NCBI GenBank assembly: GCA_900317765.1
Contig: ONID01000015.1
Location: 1 to 61,319, forward strand
DNA from: an uncultured Eubacteriales bacterium
Lineage (GTDB): Bacteria; Bacillota; Clostridia; Oscillospirales; Acutalibacteraceae
DNA length: 61,319 nucleotides
Reading direction: 5' to 3'
Shown here: one piece after another, positions 42,231-51,340 of the stretch
How the letters are laid out: each line of letters begins with the position of its first letter
Numbering within the stretch: position 1 is the first letter of the stretch
Translations under genes and position numbers: made by a program
Notes under the pieces: generated by a model
Seen by the model: only the letters and a program-made list of their open reading frames with translations
What the model was told of the DNA's origin: nothing
Databases searched by the model: none

Positions 42231-44837
42231 ATGATGAGTCATTTGAACAACAAAGAAAAAAAAGATTTCAAAGGTGCCGCGCTTTGGGTGTTTCTTTCGT
42301 TTGCCGTGCCTGCGGCGATCATGACCGTGATCATGGTCATCTGCGGCATTGCTCCCTTTGGTGACGGTACCCTTATCAATGACGCAAATGCAGCATGGTT
42401 TGAGAGTTTTACCGGAATGTACCGTTCGATTGTTTCGGGAGAAGGCGTTTTTTACCATCTCAATGTGGGCTTCGGTTCCAGCTTTTACGGTGAATTCGCA
42501 TCGGGACTGTGTTCGCCCTTTATGTTTTTGTCCTTCTTCTTCGGTCAGCGTTCGCTTGCGGCAGCCTATTCGGTCATAACCGTTGTCAGGACAGGAGCCG
42601 CCGGCTTATCTGCGTGGTACATGCTCCGCAAATGCACCGAAACGGACAGGATGATGAGCTTTGCGGTTTCCTGCGGTTATTCGCTCTGCGGATTTGCCGC
42701 GTTTGCGCCCTATTATCCCTCTGTCGCAGACGGTGCCGTGTTCCTTCCGCTGTTGGTTGCGGGAATATACAGCTATGTGCAGGCGTCGCGTCCCGTCAGA
42801 CTCTTTGTTTTCGGAGGGCTGTTCTTCATCACCTGTCCGCGGCTGACGCTGCTTGGATTGGTATTTTCGTTTGCCATGTATGCGGCGTTTTATGTCCGCA
42901 AGGGCAGCAAGCGGCAGAGAGTCTATAAATTTGCCATGTTTGGCGCAACATTGCTGTGTTCCGCTGCAATCAATGCGGTTTTGGTGATCCCTGTGTGGGC
43001 TGGTTCGGTCTATTATAAAAACGGGGTGTTCTCCGATATAAGAACAAATGATATTCTCAGCGACCTCTGTTTCGGCGGCTTCGGCACCACACCGGTCGGC
43101 GGAGCGGGTCTTTGTGTGGCGGGACTGCTTCTTGTCAGTTTCTTTGCCTTTATGATGAATCATCGTATCAATGTAATGGAAAAAATTTCCATCGCATCCT
43201 GTGCTGTGATTATTATTCTCTGTCACTCGGTCAGGCTGTTTGCAAAATACGCCTTAGGCTTCGGAAATGCCGACGGAGAATATATCTCCGCCGGATTCAT
43301 GCTTGCGCTGCTCTGCGTCTATTGCACGGCGCGCAATTATACCGAACGCGAAGGGCTGAAGATGAATGGGATTATTTCTTCTGCTGCAATATACGTCGTA
43401 TTGGCGGCAGTTTCGTTTGCCATAAAGGGCAGCGACGTCTTTTCTGCCATTGCCGAAAGCGGTCTTGTTGTCGTTGCCTGCGCCGTGTTTGTTCAGCTTG
43501 TTTTCAGCGGAGCTGAGAACAAGCGGCTATCGGCTGTTACCTTTGCAGCGCTTGCGCTTTTCGGTGCGGTGCATTGTTCAGGGGCTGTGGGAAGGATTCA
43601 TTCCGACGTGACCGCAAGCAGGCTTACCTTCATCGCAGAAAGCAGGATGAAGGCAAAGGAGGAACTGGAGGCAAGCTATCGGGAAAAGAACGAAGAGATA
43701 CCGCGGTTCTATCGCACCAGAAGTACCGACGAAGCTTCGGACAGCGTTGACATCAACCGCAATGAAGTGGAAGGGCTGACAGCGCTGGCTGAAAGACTCG
43801 GAATCATGCGCGGCTCACCTTACGGCGGAGCTGACAACTTTACGGAGTTTACGGATGTGCTTTTCGGAATTGCCAACACCGATTTCGGCTACTACACAAA
43901 GGAAGCGGCACTCCATAAGGCATGCTCGCCGGCATACCTGATCGGAAACAAGGTAGGGGAGATTCCCGAGGGCATGAATGCCTTTGAGACACAGAATTAC
44001 CTTGCGCTGAAATGGTTCGGCGTGCAGCTCTTCGAATCCGCTGAGCCTGTGGAGCATACAACCGAGACTTCTTCCGAAAGCGAGCGGTACAAATGGACCT
44101 TCGGCAATGAGACGACGGTTGTGGACCGGTATGTGTTTGACGTTTCGGACGGAGCGCACATTTATATGCTTGTTCCCGATATGGATTATGCCTACGCTGT
44201 CAACAGCGACAGCCGCAGCGACTGGAAAAAGGCCTGTGCCGGAGGTGTTTACAGTCTGACAGGCAAGGGCGAAGGCGAAACGGTGGAGGCCTATGTTTCG
44301 TCGGACCTTTCCGAAGGAGTTCCCAAGCCGGTATTCATGGCCTACCGCGGAAACATTGACCGGGCGGTGAAGTCGGAATGTGCGGATTATATCTCTCACA
44401 GGGGAAGCACCATCCGGTTTCTGTTCGATAATCAAAGATCGCAGGTAGCGATCACATCCATTCCATATGAGAACGGCTGGGAGATCACCGTAAACGGCGA
44501 AAAAGTTGAGCCTCTCGAACTTTACGGAGGACTGATCGGCATTCAGCTTGAAAAAGGGACAAACTCTGTGGTCATGAGCTATACGCCCCCCTGTTTCCGC
44601 ATCAGCCTGTGGTTTTCTGCGATACTCTTTGTAATAGGATTATACATCACTTTGAAGATCGAGCATGAGGCTGCCCGCCGCCGCAAGGTGCGCATGGCAT
44701 TCCGGGCGGTGGAGCTGAATATCAGCCGTATGACGGCGGATGAGCTTGACAAACTTCCGGAGGATACGGAGAAATCCAAAGAGGACGGCAATGACGCTGC
44801 GGATGACAGTGAACCTGCAGAAAAAACGATTGAGTGA
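42231..44837 (+). CDS. YfhO family membrane protein
   Basis: 868 residues with about 12-14 helices, starting with the family block GIAPFGDGTLINDANAAWFE and HLNVGFGSSFYGE. YfhO-type GT-C proteins are linked to glycosylation of teichoic acids or exopolysaccharide in Bacillus and Listeria. A long extracellular loop and an Asp/Glu-rich cytoplasmic tail end the protein. ATG 42231 and ATG 42234 are both possible and the ribosome binding site is weak. It overlaps no gene but ends 10 nt before the HAD start, so the two are probably co-translated. Confidence 0.88.
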   Translation: MMSHLNNKEKKDFKGAALWVFLSFAVPAAIMTVIMVICGIAPFGDGTLINDANAAWFESFTGMYRSIVSGEGVFYHLNVGFGSSFYGEFASGLCSPFMFLSFFFGQRSLAAAYSVITVVRTGAAGLSAWYMLRKCTETDRMMSFAVSCGYSLCGFAAFAPYYPSVADGAVFLPLLVAGIYSYVQASRPVRLFVFGGLFFITCPRLTLLGLVFSFAMYAAFYVRKGSKRQRVYKFAMFGATLLCSAAINAVLVIPVWAGSVYYKNGVFSDIRTNDILSDLCFGGFGTTPVGGAGLCVAGLLLVSFFAFMMNHRINVMEKISIASCAVIIILCHSVRLFAKYALGFGNADGEYISAGFMLALLCVYCTARNYTEREGLKMNGIISSAAIYVVLAAVSFAIKGSDVFSAIAESGLVVVACAVFVQLVFSGAENKRLSAVTFAALALFGAVHCSGAVGRIHSDVTASRLTFIAESRMKAKEELEASYREKNEEIPRFYRTRSTDEASDSVDINRNEVEGLTALAERLGIMRGSPYGGADNFTEFTDVLFGIANTDFGYYTKEAALHKACSPAYLIGNKVGEIPEGMNAFETQNYLALKWFGVQLFESAEPVEHTTETSSESERYKWTFGNETTVVDRYVFDVSDGAHIYMLVPDMDYAYAVNSDSRSDWKKACAGGVYSLTGKGEGETVEAYVSSDLSEGVPKPVFMAYRGNIDRAVKSECADYISHRGSTIRFLFDNQRSQVAITSIPYENGWEITVNGEKVEPLELYGGLIGIQLEKGTNSVVMSYTPPCFRISLWFSAILFVIGLYITLKIEHEAARRRKVRMAFRAVELNISRMTADELDKLPEDTEKSKEDGNDAADDSEPAEKTIE

Positions 44838-44847
44838 GGAAATGATT

Positions 44848-45543
44848 ATGAAACAACTTAAAGGAATAATTTTCGATTTTAACGGCACGCTGTTCTTTGA
44901 CACGGAACAGCACGAACAGGCGTGGAAGGAGTATGTCCGGCAGCTCTGCGACAGGGACATTACCGACGACGAATTCCGTTACTGCATACACGGCAGGACG
45001 AATGCCGATATTTTAAAGTATTTTCTTCATAACGGACTGACCGACCGTGAGATCGAGCGCCATTCCGAGGCGAAGGAAGATATTTACCGCAGACTGTGCA
45101 TGAAGATGGGGGATCAGCTTCATCTTGCCGACGGAGCGTATGAGCTTCTGGATATGCTCAAAGCTGCCGGTGTGCACATGTCTGTCGCCACATCGTCGGG
45201 GAGAACCAACACGCAGTTTTATATCAAGCGCTTTGATCTCTGGCGTTGGTTCAACCAGAATACGTTTATCTACAGCGACGGCACCCTTCCGGGCAAGCCC
45301 GAGCCGGACATTTACATTGCGGCAGCGGAGGCGATCGGGCTTGAACCTTCGGAGTGCGTCGTATTTGAGGATATGCCGTCCGGCATTGAATCGGCTGTTG
45401 CCGCCGGAGCCGGAAGCATCATCGCCGTTGCGTCGTCGCTCAGTCCGGAATTCCTGTCCAGTGTAGGCGGTGTTGACGAGGTGATCACCGATTTCGGAAA
45501 CGATGATTTCAGAAAGCGTCTTATTGAATCGGTAAAGGGTTGA
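44848..45543 (+). CDS. HAD superfamily hydrolase (beta-phosphoglucomutase-like)
   Basis: 231 residues. HAD motif I is FDFNGTLFFDTE, so the second catalytic Asp is Asn (DxN instead of DxD); motif II is SVATSSG, Lys motif PGKPEPDIY, motif III VFEDMPSGIESA. The cap domain is in the usual position. It belongs to the beta-PGM/phosphatase-like class; the substrate is unknown. GAGG lies before ATG 44848, 10 nt after the YfhO stop. The next gene starts 6 nt after its stop. Confidence 0.9.
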   Translation: MKQLKGIIFDFNGTLFFDTEQHEQAWKEYVRQLCDRDITDDEFRYCIHGRTNADILKYFLHNGLTDREIERHSEAKEDIYRRLCMKMGDQLHLADGAYELLDMLKAAGVHMSVATSSGRTNTQFYIKRFDLWRWFNQNTFIYSDGTLPGKPEPDIYIAAAEAIGLEPSECVVFEDMPSGIESAVAAGAGSIIAVASSLSPEFLSSVGGVDEVITDFGNDDFRKRLIESVKG

Positions 45544-45549
45544 TCTGGC

Positions 45550-46386
45550 TTGGAAAATAAAGTGCTTAATAAATCCAGATGCCGTCAGTTGATAACGGCT
45601 GCCTGTTTTCTTGCGGTTTCCTTGGCAATTCTGGGCATTTCCCTGGGCATTGGTTTTTCCGGCGGGCGTGAAGCTTCCCTGCCCGAGAATGTATCCGCTT
45701 CGCATGCTGTTGCAAAGCGGACAGGCGTGCATCAGCAATTCTTTGCCGGAGGCAGCACAACGTCCGCTGTCAGTTCTTCAGACTCGACAGCTTTCACAAC
45801 CGCTCCGAATAAGGTCAAGCACAAGAAGTCGGATTTTGTGCGCGTCAGGGAATACATTCCGGACATCGAGGTGGATCTGAAATATGCCACCGAGGAAAAT
45901 TTCACCGGCAAGGTGATCTACGATTTCAGCGACGCGTGGCTCCGGTACGGCACCGTCATGAAGCTCTCCAAGGCGCAGGAAAAGCTCAAGGAAAAAGGTA
46001 TGCGTCTTAAAATCTGGGATGCCTTCCGCCCGGTAAACGCACAGTTCAAGCTGTGGAAGATATGTCCTGATGCAAGATATGTTGCCAATCCCAATAAGGG
46101 ATATTCCTCTCACAGCCGCGGAAACACAGTGGATGTGACTCTTGTGGATATGGATGGGAACGAGGTTGCCATGCCGACTGCCTTTGACGATTTCACAAAA
46201 CTGGCAGACAGAAATTATTCTGACATAAAGGACAAAACCGCGGTATCAAACGTAAAACTGCTGGAAAAGACCATGTCAGGCTGCGGTTTCAGACCCTATT
46301 ACGGCGAATGGTGGCATTTCTCAGACAGCGACGTGTTCGGGGTTGCCAAGAAATTCAGTCCGGCATCATCGGAAAAGGACGGTTGA
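45550..46386 (+). CDS. D-alanyl-D-alanine dipeptidase (M15D, VanX-like), membrane-anchored
   Basis: 278 residues. An N-terminal transmembrane segment (about 15-35) is followed by a linker and an M15 peptidase domain: YATEENFTGKVIYDFSDAWL, WDAFRP, the zinc site SSHSRGNTVDVTL and the catalytic end YGEWWHFSD. VanX-type enzymes split D-Ala-D-Ala. Because it has a membrane anchor outside and no vanH/vanA next to it, cell-wall turnover or recycling is more likely than vancomycin resistance. TTG 45550 follows AAAGGG (45535-45540). Confidence 0.88.
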   Translation: MENKVLNKSRCRQLITAACFLAVSLAILGISLGIGFSGGREASLPENVSASHAVAKRTGVHQQFFAGGSTTSAVSSSDSTAFTTAPNKVKHKKSDFVRVREYIPDIEVDLKYATEENFTGKVIYDFSDAWLRYGTVMKLSKAQEKLKEKGMRLKIWDAFRPVNAQFKLWKICPDARYVANPNKGYSSHSRGNTVDVTLVDMDGNEVAMPTAFDDFTKLADRNYSDIKDKTAVSNVKLLEKTMSGCGFRPYYGEWWHFSDSDVFGVAKKFSPASSEKDG

Positions 46387-46390
46387 ATGA

Positions 46391-47395
46391 ATGATGAAGG
46401 ATGCGACGCTTTGTTATATAGAGCGTGACGGGAAATATCTCATGCTGCTGCGCAACAGAAAGCGGAACGACCCGAACGAGGGAAAATGGATAGGCGTCGG
46501 CGGCAAGGCGGAACCAGGCGAAACGCCCGAGGAATGTGCCAAACGTGAGATTTCGGAGGAAACGGGGCTGAAAGCCACCCGACTTCTCCCGTGCGGCAAT
46601 GTGTATTTTTATTCCGACGTGTGGGAAGAGGAAATCATGCGCCTCTTTCTTGTTACTGCATTTGAGGGGGAACTCACCGAATGCGATGAGGGCGAGCTTC
46701 ACTGGATTGATAAGGACAAGATATTCGATCTGCATCTCTGGGACGGAGACAGAATCTTTCTGAAATATCTGGTCACAGGAAGGCGTTTTGACGAGATGAT
46801 CCTGACCTACAGGGGCGAACGTCTTTGCAGCTGTACGGTGGACGGAAAAGAAGTGGAGCTTTTTGACGTCTTCAACGAGGACGGAAGCCCTGCCGGCTAT
46901 GTCGCTTCACGCGATTATGTGCACTGGAAGGGACTTTGGCACACCACAAATCATATCTGGATCGTAAGAACGGACGAAAGCGGCCAAACGGAGCTTCTGC
47001 TTCAGCGGCGGGCAGCCTGCAAGCGTCTCTATCCCTCCTGTCTGGACATATCAGCGGCGGGTCATATATCCGCCGGAGAAGATGCGCTGAACGGTGCTGT
47101 CCGGGAGATAGAAGAGGAACTGGGAATCCATGTGGAACCGGAAGAACTGGAAAATATCGGCACCCTGATCATGACATATGACGACGATGACGACGAGGGC
47201 TATCACGACCGCGAGCATTGCAGGATCTATCTTCTCCGCAGGCAGGTGGATCTGTCCGAAATGACGCTTCAGAAATCGGAGGTCGAGAGCGTCATGTGGA
47301 TGGAGATCGACGCACTTTCTCAGGCCATGAAAGCCGGCACGTTGAAGCACTGTCTTTTTGAAGAAGAAATTGAATTACTCCGACGGCATTTATAA
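46391..47395 (+). CDS. Protein with two tandem Nudix domains
   Basis: 334 residues with two complete Nudix boxes. The first (residues about 35-60, GKAEPGETPEECAKREISEE) is MutT-like with an RNRKRNDP start; the second (about 220-245, GHISAGEDALNGAVREIEEE) resembles IPP-isomerase/NUDT-type hydrolases with WKGLWHTTNHIWIV. Each box is intact (G-x5-E-x7-REUxEExGU), so both may be active, for example on oxidised nucleotides and a second diphosphate. ATG 46391 comes 4 nt after the VanX-like stop. Confidence 0.9.
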   Translation: MMKDATLCYIERDGKYLMLLRNRKRNDPNEGKWIGVGGKAEPGETPEECAKREISEETGLKATRLLPCGNVYFYSDVWEEEIMRLFLVTAFEGELTECDEGELHWIDKDKIFDLHLWDGDRIFLKYLVTGRRFDEMILTYRGERLCSCTVDGKEVELFDVFNEDGSPAGYVASRDYVHWKGLWHTTNHIWIVRTDESGQTELLLQRRAACKRLYPSCLDISAAGHISAGEDALNGAVREIEEELGIHVEPEELENIGTLIMTYDDDDDEGYHDREHCRIYLLRRQVDLSEMTLQKSEVESVMWMEIDALSQAMKAGTLKHCLFEEEIELLRRHL

Positions 47396-47408
47396 TATCA
47401 TCATATCT

Positions 47409-47459
47409 GACAGCCTGTTTTTGTCGCTCCGGCACTGGGGGAGGCGAAAACAGGCTGTC
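47409..47459. other. Long hairpin upstream of azlC
   Basis: GACAGCCTGTTTT (47409-47421) pairs perfectly with AAAACAGGCTGTC (47447-47459), with further pairing TCGCTCC/GGAGGCGA inside. There is no T-run; it is too long for a simple terminator and lies between the Nudix gene and azlC. Confidence 0.7.
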
Positions 47460-47484
47460 TATCGGAAAGGAATTACTGTTATCT

Positions 47485-48198
47485 ATGAAATCTCCGTTTG
47501 TAAAGGGTGTGCTGGACGGCGTGCCCATAGCGCTGGGGTATCTTTCGGTATCCTTCGGATTCGGGATACTGGCGGTGCGCTCAGGGCTGACGACACTTAC
47601 CTCGGTGATCATTTCGGCTGTGAATCTGACTTCGGCGGGACAGGCGGCGGGAATCGCCATCATAGCTGCCGGAGGGTCCTATATCGAAATGGCACTGACA
47701 CAGCTTATCATCAACCTGCGCTACGGGCTGATGTCGATCTCGCTCTCGCAGAAGCTCGACAGTACCTTCAACACACCGAGAAGGCTGCTGGTTGCCTACG
47801 GAATCACCGATGAGATATTCGCCGTCGCCTCGGCGCAGAAGGGACTGCTGACGGCGCGTTATATGTACGGGCTGATTTCAATCTCGACCCTGGGATGGTG
47901 CACGGGAACCTTCCTCGGCGCGTCAGCGGGTCAGCTGCTTCCCGCGTCGCTCACCAATGCAATGGGAATCGTGCTGTACGCCATGTTTATTGCCATCGTG
48001 ATTCCTCCCGCCAGAAAGAGCAGAGGCGTGCTGGCGGTGGCGGCGACGGCAGCCATTTGCAGCATGATCTTCAAATACCTGCTGCCGCAGGTGACGGGCG
48101 GATTTGCGATCATCTTCAGCGCGATCATCGCTGCGGTGATAGGAGCGCTGGTCTTTCCTGTCGCAGAAGAAGAAAAGACGGAGGGAGAGGCTCAATGA
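47485..48198 (+). CDS. azlC: AzlC family branched-chain amino acid exporter subunit
   Basis: 237 residues with seven to eight helices and family motifs: DGVPIALGYLSVSFGFGILA, TLTSVIISAVNLTSAGQAAG, and LRYGLMSISLSQKL. AzlCD exports branched-chain amino acids (Bacillus azlBCD gives resistance to azaleucine). ATG 47485 is about 14 nt after GGAAAGG. The stop overlaps the azlD start (ATGA). Confidence 0.93.
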   Translation: MKSPFVKGVLDGVPIALGYLSVSFGFGILAVRSGLTTLTSVIISAVNLTSAGQAAGIAIIAAGGSYIEMALTQLIINLRYGLMSISLSQKLDSTFNTPRRLLVAYGITDEIFAVASAQKGLLTARYMYGLISISTLGWCTGTFLGASAGQLLPASLTNAMGIVLYAMFIAIVIPPARKSRGVLAVAATAAICSMIFKYLLPQVTGGFAIIFSAIIAAVIGALVFPVAEEEKTEGEAQ

Positions 48199-48506
48199 GT
48201 ATTGTAATGTATATAGCGGTCATGGCGTGTGTCACGTATCTTATCAGAATGATTCCCTTTGCCGCCTTCCGCAAGCAGATCAAGTCGCGGTTTTTCCGCA
48301 GTTTCCTGTATTATGTACCATACGCTGTGCTGACGGCGATGACGATTCCGGCGATCTTCTATTCCACCGGAAGCATGACGACGGCAGCTTTCGGCACTGC
48401 GGTGGCAGTGATTCTGGCATACTTTGACATGCCGCTGATCGTTGTCGCTTTAGCGGCATCGGCTGCCGCATTCGCAGCCGGATTTTTCATGCAGTTTTTT
48501 GCGTGA
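48195..48506 (+). CDS. azlD: AzlD family branched-chain amino acid transport protein
   Basis: 103 residues with four hydrophobic helices, LIRMIPFAAFRKQI and YYVPYAVLTAMTIPAIFYST. It is the small partner of AzlC. The start ATG 48195 overlaps the azlC stop by 4 nt. Its TGA is 90 nt before mnmA. Confidence 0.93.
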   Translation: MSIVMYIAVMACVTYLIRMIPFAAFRKQIKSRFFRSFLYYVPYAVLTAMTIPAIFYSTGSMTTAAFGTAVAVILAYFDMPLIVVALAASAAAFAAGFFMQFFA

Positions 48507-48522
48507 GGGAATGACGATACGG

Positions 48523-48551
48523 TTGCATTGACCTGTCCGGTATGGTATAAT
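48523..48551 (+). promoter_or_regulatory. Promoter of mnmA
   Basis: TTGCAT (48523-48528), 17-bp spacer, TATAAT (48546-48551). Confidence 0.75.
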
Positions 48552-48596
48552 GAACAATAACTTCAATCAATTGATAAAGGCGGTCATTGACGAAAA

Positions 48597-49646
48597 ATGA
48601 ACAAGGCAATGATAGCAATGAGCGGCGGAGTGGACAGCTCGGTGGCGGCATTGCTCACGTTACAACAGGGAATGGAAGCTGTCGGTGCCACAATGCGGCT
48701 GCTGGACGGATGCGGAGAGAATGACATTCATGACGCGGAAAGCGTCTGCCGACGTCTTGGAATAGAGCACAGGGTATTTGATATGCGCGGAGAGTTTGAC
48801 CGGGAGGTAATGCGTCGTTTCGCAGACGCCTATTTAGGAGGCGAAACCCCAAATCCCTGCATCATCTGCAACAGATTCATCAAATTCGGAAGCCTGCTCG
48901 ACAGGGCAACGGAATCGGAATTTGATCATATTGTCACCGGGCATTACGCCTCGGTCAGATACGATGCCGGTTCAGGACGCTGGCATCTGGTCAAGGCTGC
49001 CGATCACGCGAAGGATCAGACCTATTTTCTGTATATGCTGAGTCAGGAGCAGCTTTCCAGAATCCTGTTCCCCGTGGGAGAGCTTACCAAGCCGGAAGTG
49101 CGGGAACTGGCGGAGTCCAATGGCTTTGTCACATCCCGCAAGCACGACAGTCAGGACATCTGCTTTGTACCGGACGGTGATTATGTCGGATTCCTCAAAG
49201 GCTACCGCGGGCTGGATTTTCCGGCAGGAGACTTTCTGGATCTGAGCGGGAACGTCATCGGAAGACACAGCGGCGCGGTGCGCTACACCATCGGACAGCG
49301 GAAAGGTCTGGGAATGGGCTTCAACAAGCCCATGTACGTCTGCCGCAAGGATATGGCAGCCAATACCGTTACCCTCGGCGGAAATGACGATTTATTCAGC
49401 AGACGGGTCATTGTCAGGAACATCAACATGATGGCGGTTTCCCGCATAGACGGTCCCGTCCGGGCAGCTGCAAAGATCAGGTATTCGCAGGGAGAGGCTC
49501 CGGCAACCCTGATACAGACGGGTGAGGATGAGCTAACGATTGAATTTGACACGCCGCAGCGTGCGGTCGCTCCGGGACAGGCTGCGGTTTGCTACGACGG
49601 GGACTGCGTGATCTGCGGCGGCAGAATTGTGCGCGGAGAAAACTGA
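48597..49646 (+). CDS. mnmA: tRNA-specific 2-thiouridylase MnmA
   Basis: 349 residues. It 2-thiolates U34 of Glu, Gln and Lys tRNAs. The PP-loop MSGGVDSS (residues 8-15), the catalytic Cys in ETPNPCIICNRF and the second Cys in SQDICFVPDGDY are present, as are KDQTYFLY and the C-terminal beta-barrel. Start ATG 48597 with a weak upstream site. It stands alone between azlCD and the orphan solute-binding protein. Confidence 0.96.
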   Translation: MNKAMIAMSGGVDSSVAALLTLQQGMEAVGATMRLLDGCGENDIHDAESVCRRLGIEHRVFDMRGEFDREVMRRFADAYLGGETPNPCIICNRFIKFGSLLDRATESEFDHIVTGHYASVRYDAGSGRWHLVKAADHAKDQTYFLYMLSQEQLSRILFPVGELTKPEVRELAESNGFVTSRKHDSQDICFVPDGDYVGFLKGYRGLDFPAGDFLDLSGNVIGRHSGAVRYTIGQRKGLGMGFNKPMYVCRKDMAANTVTLGGNDDLFSRRVIVRNINMMAVSRIDGPVRAAAKIRYSQGEAPATLIQTGEDELTIEFDTPQRAVAPGQAAVCYDGDCVICGGRIVRGEN

Positions 49647-49732
49647 CGGTTTTTTTGCATATTAATTCGAATGTTTTTTCATATAATATATATTATTGAT
49701 TGTTATGGAACATGAAATGAGGTGCTGATTGG

Positions 49733-51079
49733 ATGCGTAAGAGTGTTCTCAGAGTGATTTCGCTGGTATTGGTTTCAGCGTCATTGTTGATCAGCTTTGC
49801 ATCATGCGGTGGAGAGAGGAACAAGAATCTCCCTGTCATCACATTCAGGATCATGTCGTGGAACGAAGATTTCCGCGACATGATGGAAACATATTTTGTC
49901 CCCCGGCATCCGGAGCTGATGGAACATGTCAGGCTGGAATGGGTAACCGAAGAGATCAACACCTATCGCAGCGGAATGCAGAGAAGGCTTGCCGGCGGCG
50001 AACAGATTGACCTGTTTTTGGGAAACAATGAAATGGCGCCTTATTTTGCCGAGGATGAAAACGTCGCTTCCCTGGCGGAAGTGGGTATTACGGAGAAGGA
50101 GCTTTCAAAGCAATATCATTTTACCCGCATACTCGGCTCTGACAGCAAAGGCGTTCAGAAGGGCTCGGCATTCACAGCCGAACCGGGAATACTGCTTTAC
50201 AGGACGGATTACGCCGAGAAGTATCTCGGAATCACCCATCAGGAGGAAATGCAGGAAAAGCTGTCGTCATGGGATTCCTTCATAGCAGTGGCGCGCACGC
50301 TTCACGAACAGTCGGGAGGCAAGGTCAAAATGCTTCCCAACAGCGGGGAACTCTGGAAATCGGTGGACTGTGCCATGTACGGACTCTGGCTGTCGGACGG
50401 GAAGCTTTCGGTGTCCTCTGAAACCGCTCTTCACTGGCTCGACATTGTGAAGGAGCTTGAATCGGCCAAAGCGTTTGCCGGAGTCAAGACACTTGACGAC
50501 AGATGGTATAACACTCTTGACAGCGGAGTATTCTGTTTTTATGCCGCGCCGTGGCTCTGCAAGAGCAACAGTCAGGAAAGGGCTGATATTACGACGGTGT
50601 TTTCGTCTGCCAAGCGAAGCGGCGCGTCATTCGGCAAATTCAAGACTTCGCTTGCGCCGAACGGATTTGTTTACGGCGGCAACTGGCTCTACTGTCCCAA
50701 AAAATCCGCGCATAAAGACATTGCCGCCGAGATCATCCGCGCATTTACCTGCGACAGCCGGTTTATGAAGCTGACAGCGCTGGCGGAAATGCAGTATGTC
50801 AACAACAGCGATGTGTGCGATGAGCTGGCCGGCATGAAAATACCGAACGCGCTTTTTGACGGGCTTGACGCGTTCTCGGTGTATAATTCCGCAGCCCGCA
50901 GTCTGGAATTTGCCGTGCCCTCTGTCTATGATGCTTCGCTCAGCGATCTGCTTTACGATCAGACAAAGAATTACAGCAAGGGCGAGATCAGCGGCAATAC
51001 GGCCGTATATAATTTCCGTTTGAATGTGTGGAAAAAATACGAGGAAATAACCGAGGAACCGCGCAGAGTCAACCGTTAA
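49733..51079 (+). CDS. Orphan ABC-type solute-binding lipoprotein
   Basis: 448 residues. Signal peptide with lipobox ISFAS-C. Family 1 extracellular solute-binding fold (LFLGNNEMAPYFAEDENV, GVYGGNWLYCPK-like FVYGGNWLY), similar to sugar-binding proteins. No permease or ATPase genes lie nearby, so it may work with a distant permease or serve as a receptor. GAGGTG lies before ATG 49733. The ligand is unknown. Confidence 0.8.
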   Translation: MRKSVLRVISLVLVSASLLISFASCGGERNKNLPVITFRIMSWNEDFRDMMETYFVPRHPELMEHVRLEWVTEEINTYRSGMQRRLAGGEQIDLFLGNNEMAPYFAEDENVASLAEVGITEKELSKQYHFTRILGSDSKGVQKGSAFTAEPGILLYRTDYAEKYLGITHQEEMQEKLSSWDSFIAVARTLHEQSGGKVKMLPNSGELWKSVDCAMYGLWLSDGKLSVSSETALHWLDIVKELESAKAFAGVKTLDDRWYNTLDSGVFCFYAAPWLCKSNSQERADITTVFSSAKRSGASFGKFKTSLAPNGFVYGGNWLYCPKKSAHKDIAAEIIRAFTCDSRFMKLTALAEMQYVNNSDVCDELAGMKIPNALFDGLDAFSVYNSAARSLEFAVPSVYDASLSDLLYDQTKNYSKGEISGNTAVYNFRLNVWKKYEEITEEPRRVNR

Positions 51080-51156
51080 GAGGTTAATAAGTATGACTAA
51101 TTTGTTAAAAATTCATATCAATATCTCTTGATGAGGTTACAGTGCATTAATAATCT

Positions 51157-51185
51157 TTGACAATTGGAAAATAATGTGGTAGAAT
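51157..51185 (+). promoter_or_regulatory. Promoter of the pseudokinase gene
   Basis: TTGACA (51157-51162), 17-bp spacer, TAGAAT (51180-51185). It would give a leader of about 350 nt that carries the hairpin array 51341-51478. Confidence 0.7.
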
Positions 51186-51340
51186 GTGTTTGATCATTTA
51201 AATAGTTGAGAAAGTTTTTTACGGTTGCGGGATATTTATCAGTCAGAAATCTGTCCGGCAATCATGTTAGAAATAGGCGATTGTAAAACAAAAAAGAAAA
51301 AAAGAATAGCGCAGCGCATAACAAGCGAGCGTATGCGAGC

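Noticed and set aside
45550-46386. Vancomycin-resistance vanX
   Set aside because: No vanH, vanA or vanRS nearby and the protein has an N-terminal membrane anchor.
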